Positions 32,642 to 42,200 of a DNA stretch of 64,000 nucleotides are shown piece by piece (position 1 is the stretch's first letter; each line of letters opens with the position of its first letter). The notes beneath the pieces are model-generated. The model searched no databases and was not told the DNA's origin. It was given only the letters and a program-made list of their open reading frames with translations. The stretch lies in assembly GCA_029260655.1 (NCBI GenBank), contig JAJDCU010000001.1, positions 18,434 to 82,433 on the forward strand, given 5' to 3'. The position numbers were made by a program, and so were the translations under genes. Source of the stretch: Phycisphaeraceae bacterium (GTDB lineage: Bacteria > Planctomycetota > Phycisphaerae > Phycisphaerales > Phycisphaeraceae).

Positions 32642-34642
32642 CTACGCCGCACTGCCACGCTTGCGGTTTAGCGCGCTTGCTGCGCAGCCCAGCCCAAGCA
32701 GCACCAACGCACCCGGCTCGGGGACCACGGCGCCCGGCGGTGGGGGCGTGCCCACGTTCCAGTTGCCCAGCACGACGTTGAGGTCTTCGATCCCGACAAA
32801 CCCGTCGCCGGACGGATCGCCCGCCAGCAGGTCGCCGGCCTTGACGGTCAGGTTCCACGCCCCCAGGACGATGTTCAGGTCTTCGATCCCGACGAACCCG
32901 TCGAGGTTGAGGTCGCCATCGAGCGCGGGGATCAACGAGCCGCCGTTGTTGTAGGCGATGAAGTCCAGGAAGAAGGTGGCGTCGCCCAAGCCATAGAAGA
33001 AGATCGAGTCGATGGTGAGTGTGGGCCCGTCGATGACGCCGTTGCCGTTGACCCAGGCTCCCCACTGCGCCGGGTTGTCCAGGTCCCACTGGTAGAGGTG
33101 CCACTGCCCGTCGGCGATGACCTGTGTAAGCGAGCCGCGGTCGGCGCTGGCCGGGTCGTCCAGGCCGATCTGCACTGTCAAACCCGGTGTGTCGGTCAAT
33201 AGCCAGAAGCCGATCCAGCCGTCGGTGGTGATGGGTGTGTTGCTCCCCGGGTTGCCGATGCCTGAGAGGTGCCTAAGCGTCCAGCCGGCGGGGTCGCCGA
33301 CAACGTCGATCCGCTGGGACGCTGCCCCCTCGTAGGCCTGGCTGATGTCGCGGTCGGCGGTGGCGCTGATGATGCCGCGGTTGCTGCCGGAGTATGTCGG
33401 GGCGCTGGCGAAGGTGCCCTCGTCGATCTCGAAGTCGACCAGGGGTACGATCGTCCCACCGCCAGGGGGCGGGACAACGACGACGGTCGAGTCGATGAAG
33501 TTCTGGATGTTGGCGACCTGCTGATTACTGAACGCCGTGCCGCTGAACAGGTGGCCCCAGTCGTACATCGTTGAGCCGTTGGCGCCGGCTCCGTAGAGGG
33601 TCTGCAACTGCTGGGTAATCAGGTCCGGACTGTCGGGTGCGTCGTCGTGGAGGTAGGGCCCGAGGCCGGGTGCGATCAGCGTGTTGGTCGGGATGCTCAT
33701 CGTGTTCTGGATATTGGGCTGCAGCAGATAGTTGTTGGACTGGGAGAGGTAGATCATCGGCATGGCGATGTCCAGCAGGTCATTCTCAAGCCAGGTGCGG
33801 TACTCCTGGAGGTAGGAGTTGCTGCCGATGTCGGGGTCGCGCCAGACGGCGGCGGAGAGTTGGGCATTGGGGTCGGCGGCCTTAACAGTGGTTTGCAGGT
33901 CGCCGACGAGGTCGGTAATGCGGTCGCGGACGTACTGCTGGTACGCTCCTTCGTTCGCTGGGTTGGCGCCGTCCAGGCCGGTGGCGCTGAGGAACATCGC
34001 GTGGGACTGGGCGTCGTGCGGCAGGTCTGCGTGAGCGATGCTCCCGATGTAGCGTATGTAGTCAAGGTGCAGCCCGTCGACGTCGTAGTTGCTGACGATG
34101 TCACTGGCGACGTTGTTGACGTGCTGCTGCCATTCGGGATTGATGGGATTGGCGATGGTGTAGCCGGACTGCAACGGCTTAAGTTGGCCGTTGAGGTCCT
34201 CTATGCGGTAGCTGGGGTTGGTGTGGTAGAAGGGGTGGGGGATGGGGGTGGAGGTGCTCGGCGCGGAGGTGCCGTTCCACAGGGGCATGGTGTTCATCCA
34301 GGCGTGGAGTTTCATGCCCTGGGCGTGTGCGGCGTCGATGGCGGTCTGCAGAGGGTCCCAACTGCCGGAGAGCGCCTGGGCGCGGGGCTCGAAGTTGGAG
34401 TTGTAGTACGCGTCGCCCTGGCCGCGGACCTGAAAGATCACGTCGGTGGTCCCCATGCTCGCGGCGTCGGCCATGATCTGCTGGACGCCCGAGATGCCGC
34501 GGTTGCGGTAGTCGAACCGGTCGACCCACAATCCGCGGAAGTCGGCGAAATCGCCCGTGGCTGCGGCATGGGCCTGCGGACTAAGCCCCAAGCCAGCGGT
34601 AATCATCAGGCAGCCAAGCACAGCGAAACGGGTGCGTGACAT
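32642..34642 (-). CDS. GH10-like glycoside hydrolase with dockerin repeats and PEP-CTERM tail
   Basis: A 666-residue exported protein. After a signal peptide (FAVLGCLMITAGLGLSPQAHA) comes a TIM-barrel domain of the family 10-like/GHL10 (DUF187) type: FRGLWVDRFDYRNRG, GMKLHAWMNTMPLWNG and VDGLHLDYIRYIG (about residues 30-400). A beta-sandwich, probably carbohydrate-binding, domain follows (about 425-575). Then come two dockerin-like units (GDLNLDGFVGIEDLNIVLGA; GDGFVGIEDLNVVLGNWN) and PEP-CTERM (VPEPGALVLLGLG..NRKRG). It probably cleaves a polysaccharide at the cell surface. GGAG lies six bases before ATG 34642. It shares its C-terminal cassette with the proteins at 14120 and 14911. Confidence 0.88.
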   Translation of the reverse strand: MSRTRFAVLGCLMITAGLGLSPQAHAAATGDFADFRGLWVDRFDYRNRGISGVQQIMADAASMGTTDVIFQVRGQGDAYYNSNFEPRAQALSGSWDPLQTAIDAAHAQGMKLHAWMNTMPLWNGTSAPSTSTPIPHPFYHTNPSYRIEDLNGQLKPLQSGYTIANPINPEWQQHVNNVASDIVSNYDVDGLHLDYIRYIGSIAHADLPHDAQSHAMFLSATGLDGANPANEGAYQQYVRDRITDLVGDLQTTVKAADPNAQLSAAVWRDPDIGSNSYLQEYRTWLENDLLDIAMPMIYLSQSNNYLLQPNIQNTMSIPTNTLIAPGLGPYLHDDAPDSPDLITQQLQTLYGAGANGSTMYDWGHLFSGTAFSNQQVANIQNFIDSTVVVVPPPGGGTIVPLVDFEIDEGTFASAPTYSGSNRGIISATADRDISQAYEGAASQRIDVVGDPAGWTLRHLSGIGNPGSNTPITTDGWIGFWLLTDTPGLTVQIGLDDPASADRGSLTQVIADGQWHLYQWDLDNPAQWGAWVNGNGVIDGPTLTIDSIFFYGLGDATFFLDFIAYNNGGSLIPALDGDLNLDGFVGIEDLNIVLGAWNLTVKAGDLLAGDPSGDGFVGIEDLNVVLGNWNVGTPPPPGAVVPEPGALVLLGLGCAASALNRKRGSAA

Positions 34643-34776
34643 GACGTCTCCAAAGAGCCGGGATTCGGTGTTCCGGCGTGTAACCGGGTGAGGGTGGGGC
34701 GTTGCTATTACATAATAATCATACCGTCGCCGCGATTCAAGCAGATTCGCGCTGAAATGGGTCATATTTCGTTGAT

Positions 34777-35346
34777 TCAGCTACCCGACGGCTGCGGGCC
34801 TGTTGGTTTTTGGCCCGCGTCATCGAACCCGGCTCGGGCTCCAGGCTTTTCGCCGAGCCGGGGCTTGAGCCGGGCCAGCACGATCACCACCACGACGGCA
34901 GCGACCGCCAGGTCCACCACGAACGAGAATCGACCCATCAACGCCGCCACCCGGTCGAGTTGATCCATCTGAAGCGCCTCACGGGCTTGGCCAAACAGCG
35001 ACCGGGCCCACAGGTGCAGTGCCGGCAGGGTCATCACAAGCAGCGCGAGCTTGAGACGCACCCAGCGCATCTTCAAAAACACGCGCGGGTGTTGCAGCAA
35101 CAGAAGCGCCCCCAGCACGATCACCGCCAGTGCCGCCGGCACGATCAGCAGGCGGAAGACCGTGCTGATTGTCTGGATGAGCTGCCCCCACTGCTCGAGG
35201 GATTGCGGGTCGGTGTTGTGCAGGATCACAGCCGATGCGAGAAACCCGCCGAACAAGGCGGCAATTGCTATGACCTTGGGGATCAGGATCCAGGGCCTGA
35301 TGCCGCGCCCGGGGCGTCGACCGTGTTGGTTTTTGTAACCGGCCAT
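34777..35346 (-). CDS. Small four-helix membrane protein
   Basis: A 189-residue protein with a basic start (AGYKNQHGRRPGRGIRPWIL) and four hydrophobic segments (VIAIAALFGGFLASAVIL; LLIVPAALAVIVLGALLLL; RLKLALLVMTLPALHLW; VVDLAVAAVVVVIVLARL). The layout is like CopD/DUF2269-type membrane proteins and like the protein at 21569, but similarity is only in style. The start 35346 is chosen because upstream residues run into the divergent promoter region. Function unknown. Confidence 0.65.
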   Translation of the reverse strand: MAGYKNQHGRRPGRGIRPWILIPKVIAIAALFGGFLASAVILHNTDPQSLEQWGQLIQTISTVFRLLIVPAALAVIVLGALLLLQHPRVFLKMRWVRLKLALLVMTLPALHLWARSLFGQAREALQMDQLDRVAALMGRFSFVVDLAVAAVVVVIVLARLKPRLGEKPGARAGFDDAGQKPTGPQPSGS

Positions 35347-35413
35347 TCGTTGAGTGTATCGGCATCTGGGCACCTGGGTTTGCCAAGCGGGGTGGGGGCG
35401 TATCCAATAGGGC

Positions 35414-36532
35414 ATGATCTGGATATGTCTGTTGATGGCGGCAGTGTCTTTCGTGGTCAGTTTCCCGATCGCCGGGCTGATGCTCACCGCCAGTCGACGT
35501 CTGGGACTGGTCGATCCGTCGGGTTTCGAGAGCCACAAGCGCCACCACCGCGTCGTGCCGAACACCGGCGGGGTAGCGATTTTCGCCGGCGTGGCGGTGC
35601 CGATGGCCGTCTGTCTTCTGGTCGTATGGGTGGTCCCTGCCCAGTGGTGGTCTCAGCACACCCCGGCGGTCTACGAGCACCTGGAAGGGCTGCGTCGAGC
35701 CACGTCGATGGGTGGGGGGGTGCTCACCGCGATCTGCATCCTGCACGTGCTGGGACTGGTAGACGATCGGCGGGCGCTTGGGCCCTGGATCAAGATGACG
35801 GTGCAATTGGCCGTCGCGGTGGGCCTGGTGGTGCTGTGTGACGTCCGGGCTTTGCAATTCCTGGACGGTTACGGCTGGTGGGGGTCGGTTGCGAGCGTGA
35901 CGGTGAGTGTGCTGTGGATTACGGCGATCGTCAACGCGATGAACTTTTTGGACAACATGGACGGGCTGTCCGGGGGGGTGGGCGCGATCATCGCCGGGCT
36001 CTACCTCGCCGCGACTTTGATCGGCGGGCAGTGGTTCGTCGCGGCCCTGGCGGCGCTGCTCTTGGGCGCGCTGATCGGTTTCCTGGTCTTTAACTTCCCA
36101 CCCGCCAGGCTGTTCATGGGCGACGCCGGGTCGCTGGTCATCGGCGCGGTGCTCGCGGTGATTTCCGTACGGACGACCTACTTCGATCCGCAGGCGTCGG
36201 CCCCGACGCTGGGCCACTGGTACGGCGTGCTGATGCCGTTGATGGTCATGGCGATCCCGCTGTACGACCTGACCAGCGTGACGCTGATCCGGCTTAAAAG
36301 GGGCCAGAGCCCGTTTAAGGGCGACAACAATCATTTCTCACACCGGCTGGTCCGCCGGGGCCTAAGTCAACGCCGCGCGGTGTTGGTCGTCTGGGCCGCC
36401 GCGCTGGCCTGTGGTCTTGGTGGGGTGATGCTCGGCTCGCTTGAGCAGTGGCAGGCGGTGCTCACGGCCTGCCAGACCGCGGCGATCCTGGTACTCCTGG
36501 CGGCGATGGATAGCCGAGGACGCAGACGCTAG
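35414..36532 (+). CDS. WecA/MraY-type polyprenyl-phosphate sugar-1-phosphate transferase
   Basis: A 372-residue membrane enzyme with about ten helices. Family motifs: SHKRHHRVVPNTGGVAIF near the start, LGLVDDR (Mg2+ Asp pair), NAMNFLDNMDGLSGG, FMGDAGS and a C-terminal DNNHFSHRLVRRG like the WecA/TagO His loop. It attaches a UDP-linked amino sugar phosphate (GlcNAc-1-P most likely) to undecaprenyl phosphate at the inner membrane, the first step for a surface polysaccharide. The His loop points to WecA/TagO rather than true MraY. It stands alone and is followed by a clear terminator. Confidence 0.9.
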   Translation: MIWICLLMAAVSFVVSFPIAGLMLTASRRLGLVDPSGFESHKRHHRVVPNTGGVAIFAGVAVPMAVCLLVVWVVPAQWWSQHTPAVYEHLEGLRRATSMGGGVLTAICILHVLGLVDDRRALGPWIKMTVQLAVAVGLVVLCDVRALQFLDGYGWWGSVASVTVSVLWITAIVNAMNFLDNMDGLSGGVGAIIAGLYLAATLIGGQWFVAALAALLLGALIGFLVFNFPPARLFMGDAGSLVIGAVLAVISVRTTYFDPQASAPTLGHWYGVLMPLMVMAIPLYDLTSVTLIRLKRGQSPFKGDNNHFSHRLVRRGLSQRRAVLVVWAAALACGLGGVMLGSLEQWQAVLTACQTAAILVLLAAMDSRGRRR

Positions 36533-36585
36533 CCGCGACGTGCGACGGCATTCAGGTTTGTCCGCGTGTGTGTATCCGATAGACA

Positions 36586-36612
36586 AAGCCCACGTTTGGC
36601 GAACGTGGGCTT
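36586..36612. terminator. Intrinsic terminator between convergent genes
   Basis: A perfect 11-bp stem (AAGCCCACGTT / AACGTGGGCTT) closes a 5-nt loop. It is followed on the plus strand by TCGGTCTTACACGAGTTTTTT. It ends the wecA-like gene and faces the luxR gene end. Confidence 0.8.
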
Positions 36613-36643
36613 CGGTCTTACACGAGTTTTTTCGGGATGCGTC

Positions 36644-37423
36644 TTAGCCGGCCATCCCGGTCTGTTCGAGCATTTCCAGGAGTTCGCGGCGGCTGGTCAC
36701 CATCAGTTTTCGGTAGATGCTTTTGACATGGACGTGGATCGTGTGAGGCGATCGTCCCACGGCCTCGGCGATCTGTCGTTCGGTCTCGTGCTGGCCTAAA
36801 CGCTCAAGTACCGCGTGCTCGGTCTTGCTGAGCCGATCCATCAAGTCGTCCATTGACTGGGGGCCGGGCACGAACGCACCGCCTGGCCGTGCGTGGTTGT
36901 CCTTGTCGAGTTGTCGGAGGTATCCCTGTTGGATGACGCGGGTCACCGTCGGGATCATCTGATGCAATTGGTCCATGTCCGCGTCGTTGAACGGATCACG
37001 GTCGTTAAACCTCACGCATACGATCACACATCGGGTCTTGGCCCCGATGGGCAACGTCATGCAGATCCCCGTGGTCACACATATCTGGGGCGCAAGAGGC
37101 AGGAAAAAATCTTCCAACTGATGTTCGTCGTCCAGGCAGCTCGAGCGCAGCAGGCTTGCCTGACTGCTTTGGGGTTGGCTTCGGTAGTGCTCGAAGGGTG
37201 AGTGCGGGTTCATCAGCCACTCCCGCAGGTCGCGGCGTTGATCAGTCGTCGTGGCGGCCCCGGGTATGCCGACGTAGAGGTAGTCCTCTGGCGGGGGGCC
37301 AGCAAAGACACGGCTGACGGCGGCGTCGGCCTCAAGCGTATCAATCAAGGCCTCTGTGGCGTGGGCCAGTGCGCAACATCCCGAAGACTCAAGCCTGGGA
37401 TACGGCCTTGTATCGTTGAGCAT
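36644..37423 (-). CDS. LuxR-family transcriptional regulator
   Basis: A 259-residue regulator. Its C-terminus is a LuxR/GerE helix-turn-helix (LSKTEHAVLERLGQHETERQ, IAEAVGRSPHTIHVHVKSIY, then RKLMVTSRRELLEML). The N-terminal about 180 residues may form a GAF-like sensor (ICVTTGICMTLPIGAKTRCV, then IVCVRFNDRDPFNDADMDQL). No receiver domain is present, so phosphorylation by a histidine kinase is not expected. GAGG lies six bases before ATG 37423. It is divergent from the secreted-protein gene at 37858, and the shared region holds several palindromes, so it may regulate itself or that gene. Confidence 0.88.
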   Translation of the reverse strand: MLNDTRPYPRLESSGCCALAHATEALIDTLEADAAVSRVFAGPPPEDYLYVGIPGAATTTDQRRDLREWLMNPHSPFEHYRSQPQSSQASLLRSSCLDDEHQLEDFFLPLAPQICVTTGICMTLPIGAKTRCVIVCVRFNDRDPFNDADMDQLHQMIPTVTRVIQQGYLRQLDKDNHARPGGAFVPGPQSMDDLMDRLSKTEHAVLERLGQHETERQIAEAVGRSPHTIHVHVKSIYRKLMVTSRRELLEMLEQTGMAG

Positions 37424-37667
37424 GATTACCTCATCCTTATGTCATATGTCTTAACTGGGCGCCTTGGCATCCGACAGCCTAACGACCGTGTCCCGCGAGC
37501 CTGTGGTCGGCAGACGAAATCCACCCCATACCAGACAAAAGACTCTTTTAATCATACCCTCCCCCAACGGAAAATCCAACCGCAGATCTGTACATTTGGT
37601 TCCACTGACAAATGATTTGTGTCAGATAACCGCGGATAATGGTTGATCGTCAACCGATTTTGTGATG

Positions 37668-37707
37668 TCGCCGATCGGTGCCAATACGTTGGCACCCTAA
37701 TCGGCGA
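37668..37707. repeat. Long hairpin with UACG-type loop
   Basis: The outer stem TCGCCGAT/ATCGGCGA (8 bp) and inner stem GGTGCCAA/TTGGCACC (8 bp) are separated by a small asymmetric internal loop. The apex is TACG, which as plus-strand RNA is a member of the stable UNCG tetraloop class. A short A run (AAAAA) follows. Confidence 0.7.
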
Positions 37708-37764
37708 AAAAGGTTGGGCCGGTCTCTTCCATCACCAGGAAAGAGGTTAATCCGCCCAATCGCT

Positions 37765-37792
37765 TGACACGTGCCGACCGATGACTAGGTTG
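37765..37792 (+). promoter_or_regulatory. Candidate sigma-70 promoter
   Basis: TTGACA at 37765-37770 is a consensus -35. The best -10 is TAGGTT at 37787-37792 (16-bp spacing, three of six matches). It would give a leader of about 60 nt before ATG 37858. Confidence 0.35.
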
Positions 37793-37857
37793 CGTTGAGC
37801 AGCCGAGTAAGTCCGTCAGGCGTGTTACATGATCTATGTCAGAACAGGGGTGTCCAG

Positions 37858-39054
37858 ATGAGGCAAAGCGGCAGAGCCAGGGGAATGGGCCGGGTCGGGT
37901 TGATCTGCGTGTCTGTCTTACTTTTGGGAGTCGGCCGAGGCTGGGCCCATGAGACCGATCAGTACACCGTGCCGGTGGGGCAGACCTATGTGGACTTAGG
38001 TGATTTCTTCAACCGGTACTTCATCAACGCCATCGAGGACGGGGTCCGGCGGACCAACCGCCGGATCGATATGGCGCTGGGCGGGGACGGCCGTCGATTC
38101 TCCCAACTCCCCCGCGAGCCCGGCACTGACTTCCTCAGGACATACGACACCAACACCGGGGCCCAGGACCTTGCCTACCTGCATTCCGGCGAGGCCGTGG
38201 CGGTATATGTGCGCAGGTCCATCCCCGACGCGGTGAGCCTGATCGAGGGTCTTGAGAGCAAGCTGCACAGCAAGGAGATGGTCCAGCGGTATCCCGACCA
38301 GGTGGTCGCATACCACCCATCCGATTTCAAGTGCGTCTACGCCAAAGTGCATTTTCCGCTTGACCCGCGGTCGCTGTTTCGGCTCTGGCGCGCCTCGACC
38401 GTCAAGGTCTATGGCACGTATCTGGGCACGGACAAGGTAGGCCACTTCGTGGACATGGGCTATCACTACTACCGGGCCTACCGCCGCCTGCGCAAGCGGG
38501 GGATGAGTGAGCGCCGGGCCATGTACGAAGCGGTTCATTCGTTTGACGGCGGGGTGATGTCCGAGAGCTCGGTCCTGGGATACATGACCGCGGGGGCTTA
38601 CTCCAACGCCGACATGACCTCTAACTACGTCGGCTGCCTGCTGTTCCGCAACCTCACCGAGCCGATCCGGCTCAAGGGCAGGATCCGCCCGCCGATCGTC
38701 GTCCGCGACGGCGACTACTGGATGCTTAATCCCTACGTCAAAGACGAGCCCGACTTCTTCTCCTGGTTCATCTCCGATCACTACGACGAGGTCCTCAACC
38801 CCAGCCACTTCGAGAAGGGCATGCAAAAGGCCATGCGCCGGGCGATCGTTAAGCGATGCCAGAGCCTGCGGGACTGGTACGCCGACGAGAACGGCGAGCA
38901 CCGCCAGGCCAGCTACTTCCGCGACAAGGTCTACCAGTTGTCGACCTACTACAACTACGATTACGGTCACTCGGCCAAGTTCGACGAGCTGATGCATCTG
39001 GGCAACATCTGTGTCGAGGCGTCGGACGGCGAGAGACACCCTATAACTGAATAA
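37858..39054 (+). CDS. Secreted protein of unknown function
   Basis: A 398-residue protein with a basic start and signal peptide (VGLICVSVLLLGVGRGWA). The mature part is rich in Tyr, His and Arg. It contains GTDKVGHFVDMGYHYYRAYR, whose DKVGHF pattern is seen in YfiM/DUF2279-type envelope proteins, and HYDEVLNPSHFEKGMQKAM near the end. No known catalytic motif is certain. AGGGG lies about eight bases before ATG 37858. It is divergent from a LuxR regulator and followed by a hairpin. Confidence 0.7.
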   Translation: MRQSGRARGMGRVGLICVSVLLLGVGRGWAHETDQYTVPVGQTYVDLGDFFNRYFINAIEDGVRRTNRRIDMALGGDGRRFSQLPREPGTDFLRTYDTNTGAQDLAYLHSGEAVAVYVRRSIPDAVSLIEGLESKLHSKEMVQRYPDQVVAYHPSDFKCVYAKVHFPLDPRSLFRLWRASTVKVYGTYLGTDKVGHFVDMGYHYYRAYRRLRKRGMSERRAMYEAVHSFDGGVMSESSVLGYMTAGAYSNADMTSNYVGCLLFRNLTEPIRLKGRIRPPIVVRDGDYWMLNPYVKDEPDFFSWFISDHYDEVLNPSHFEKGMQKAMRRAIVKRCQSLRDWYADENGEHRQASYFRDKVYQLSTYYNYDYGHSAKFDELMHLGNICVEASDGERHPITE

Positions 39055-39075
39055 CTCATTAATAAGCAGCGATAT

Positions 39076-39101
39076 AAGCCTCTTGTTGGCACAAGGGGCT
39101 T
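39076..39101 (+). terminator. Hairpin after the secreted-protein gene
   Basis: An 11-bp stem AAGCCTCTTGT/ACAAGGGGCTT (one T-G wobble) with loop TGGC lies about 20 bp past the stop. The tail (TCGTTCGCTC) is poor in T, so termination may be only partial. Confidence 0.6.
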
Positions 39102-39223
39102 TCGTTCGCTCAACTGGGTTGGCTGTGTTCAAGTCCCGCGCGGCGGGGGGTCGATAACCTTGCAGGGAGCGGTGTTCCTGCACCCCCGCAAGACACGACC
39201 CAGGCGACCCCCGACGAGGCCCT

Positions 39224-42200
39224 ATGGGAACCATCACCACCGGCACCGGCCTGATCAGCGGCATCGACTTCGCCAGCCTGATCGAACAGCTCATCGCGCT
39301 CGAGGAGAGGCCCAAGCAGCTCGTCCAGCAGCGTAACGCCGTCCTCACCGCCCAGCAGACCGCTTTCCAGGACGTCAACGCCAAGCTCCTGGGCCTGAAG
39401 TTCAACGTCGATTCGCTCACCGGCTCAACCACCTTCAACGCCACCACCGGCACGACCAGCAACGAGAACGTCCTGACCGTCGATAGCGGGGCCGGGGCCG
39501 TCCCCGGGAACTACAGCTTCACCGTCGATCGGCTGGTCTCCAGCCAGCAGGTGCTCACCAAGGGATTCAAGGACACCGACAGCACGGCGGTGGGCACCGG
39601 CACGCTGACCTTCGAGAAGGGCGACGCCCGGCTTGATTCCAAGACACTGCTTAGCGATCTCAACGGCGGAGCCGGGGTGAGCCGAGGCCTCATACGTGTC
39701 ACCGACCGCTCCGGGGCTGTCGGGTTGATCGACCTGTCTCGCGCTGTCTCCGTCGACGACGCCATCAAGGCCATCAATAGCGCGACCAACGTCAGCGTCC
39801 TCGCCACCGCGACCGGCGACGGCCTGACCCTCACCGACAACACCGGCTTGGGAGCCGGCAGCCTCACGATCTCTAACGCCGGCGCCACCAGCACCGCCAC
39901 CAGCCTGGGTATCGTCGGGATCAGCGCCACCGGCATCATCACCGGCACGCAGATCAATTCGGTAGGGACGGACACCTCCCTCGCCGCGATCAACGACGGG
40001 CAGGGCATCGACATCCGCGACGATATATCAGAGGAGTTCTCTATCTTCGGCGGTGATAACACCGAGTACACAATCAATCTGCTGAATGAAACCACGCTCG
40101 GCGAGGTCATCGACACGATCAACGCCGCCACCGGGGGCGTGATTGTTGCTTCGGTCGCCGCCGACGGCGTGAGCCTGACGCTTACCGACACCGGGTCCGG
40201 CGGCGGCAACTTCCGGGTCGCCAATGGCACCACCAGCAGCACCGCCGCGGCTGACCTGGGCCTCTCGGGTGACGACATCGACGGCGATAAGCAGATCAAC
40301 GGCGACCGCATCGTCGCCGCGATCAACTCCAAGCTGCTATCCAAACTCAACGGCGGGGGGGGGCTCGGGGCCACGGTGGCCTTTGTCAGTCAGCTGACCA
40401 TCGGCACGCCCAAGGCCGACATGCTCAACGGTGTGGGCGTGACGACTGCCGGGCTTAGCGAACTGGTGATCTTCGATCGGGCTGGCAACCCTGGCTACAC
40501 CATCGACTTGGACCCCTCGAACACCGCCGGCGACCTGATTGGCCTGGTGGATGCCGGGACCGGGGGGAACGTGACAATGACGATCAGCGGCAATAGTTTT
40601 GTCCTGACCGACAACACAGGCGGCGGGGGGAACCTCCGGGTATTCGATAACCCCGGGTCGGGGTCTACCATCGTCGCGGACCTGGGCCTGACGATCAACG
40701 CCGCGGTCAGCTCGGTCACGGGTATCGATACCAACCCTGTCCCCACCGCGACGACCCAGTCCGGAGCAGGTCAGGTTTCGATCCGGGACCGTGCGGGCCT
40801 GACGTTCGCCGCGGACCTGACCACCGCCAAGAGCGTTGTTGATGTCATCACCGGGATCAACGCCGCCAGCACGGCGGCCGGGGCCGGCATCACCGCCTCT
40901 TTGAACCTGGCCGGCAACGGGATCACCCTCACAGACGCAACGGGCGGGATCGGCGATATCCTTATCTCCGACACCACCGGCGCCACCGCGACCAATCTCA
41001 ACATCGCCGGCACCTTCACCACCGATGAGGTCGAGTCCGGCAACCTCCAGTACCAGTACATCGCCGAGGGCACGCCCCTTGACTCGATCGGATTCGTGCC
41101 GGGCAAGATATTGATCACCGACAGCACCGGGGCGTCGGCGACCGTCGACTTCCAACAGGGCGAGAAAACCATCGCCGAGATCCTCAACGACATCAACCTG
41201 GGGACAAGCCTGGCGATCAACGCACGGATCAACGACAACGGCGACGGGATCATCATCGAAGACACCAACGTCGGCGTCCAGGCCGTGGCCCTCAAGGTCG
41301 AGGAGGTCGGGTCCGGGACCGCCGCGAGCCTGGGGATCCTCGGCGAGGCGACCAACCCCGGGGACGACCTTTCCGGTAGCTTCGAGAAGACCGTCAGCTT
41401 CACCAGCGACACCATGACCGGCGCGACCTTGTTGTCAGCGCTCAAGGCCGGCAACGGGATCGAGATCGACGACACCAACCCCGACTTCAAGGTTACCACT
41501 CAGGACGGCAACACGTTTGATGTCGATCTGACCGTCGGCGACACCACCGTTACCGACCTGATCAATGCCATCCAGACCGCAAGCGGTGGAAGCGTTACGG
41601 CCGCCATCAACACCGAAGGCACAGGCCTGACCCTTACCGACACCACCACGGGCTCCGCCGCGTTTTCATTCGAGGCCCTCAACGGGTCCAGCGCGCTTTC
41701 CGACCTCAACTTCAAGGACAAGAACGGCACGGGGACCGCTAACTCCGGCATACTCGTTCAGGTCACCACCCTCAGCGATCTGGTTGACCTGATCAACGAT
41801 TCTGATGTCGGCGTGGGCGCCGCGGTCATCAACGACGGCTCTGCGGGGGCGCCGTTTAGGCTGATCCTAAGCGCCGATGACACGGGCAGCGCCGGTTCGT
41901 TCGTCTTCGATGACGGCGGGGCGAATTTCAAGGCCTCGACCTTCTCCGACGCCCAGGACGCCGTCGTCTTCTTCGGGCCCTCGGACCCCGCGCAGGCTCA
42001 GATCATCACCTCGACCAGCAACACCCTCGCAGGCGTCATCCCCGGTGCGACCATCGAACTGCTTTCGACTTCCGATCAGCCCGTCCAGGTCACCATCGCT
42101 CAGGACGACGGGGCCGTCACAAGCGCCGCTCAGGCCTTTGTTGACGGGTTTAATAACGTGATGTCGACGATCGACACCTATGACACGTTCAATTCCGAAT

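Larger units (their letters stand above)
37424..37857. promoter_or_regulatory. Divergent regulatory region with nested palindromes
   Basis: This 434-bp region between luxR and the secreted-protein gene is AT-richer than the surroundings. Three dyads follow each other: ACAAAT-G-ATTTGT (37608-37620), GGTTGA-TCG-TCAACC (37641-37655) and a two-part stem at 37668-37707. A perfect -35 hexamer TTGACA at 37765 with a weak TAGGTT 16 bp later could drive the plus-strand gene. No coding signal is present. Confidence 0.6.

Noticed and set aside
32100..34640. Several long frames on the strand opposite the glycoside hydrolase and aminotransferase
   Set aside because: They mirror the coding strand of real genes in GC-rich DNA and show no protein-like motifs.
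36362..37615. Plus-strand frames across the luxR gene
   Set aside because: The minus-strand frame has a complete LuxR helix-turn-helix and ribosome binding site; the others lack both.
39150..39224. Sigma-54-like promoter before fliD (GG..TTGCA)
   Set aside because: GG and GC are 11 bases apart instead of 10, and the -24 box lacks GGCAC, so it does not meet the sigma-54 rule.
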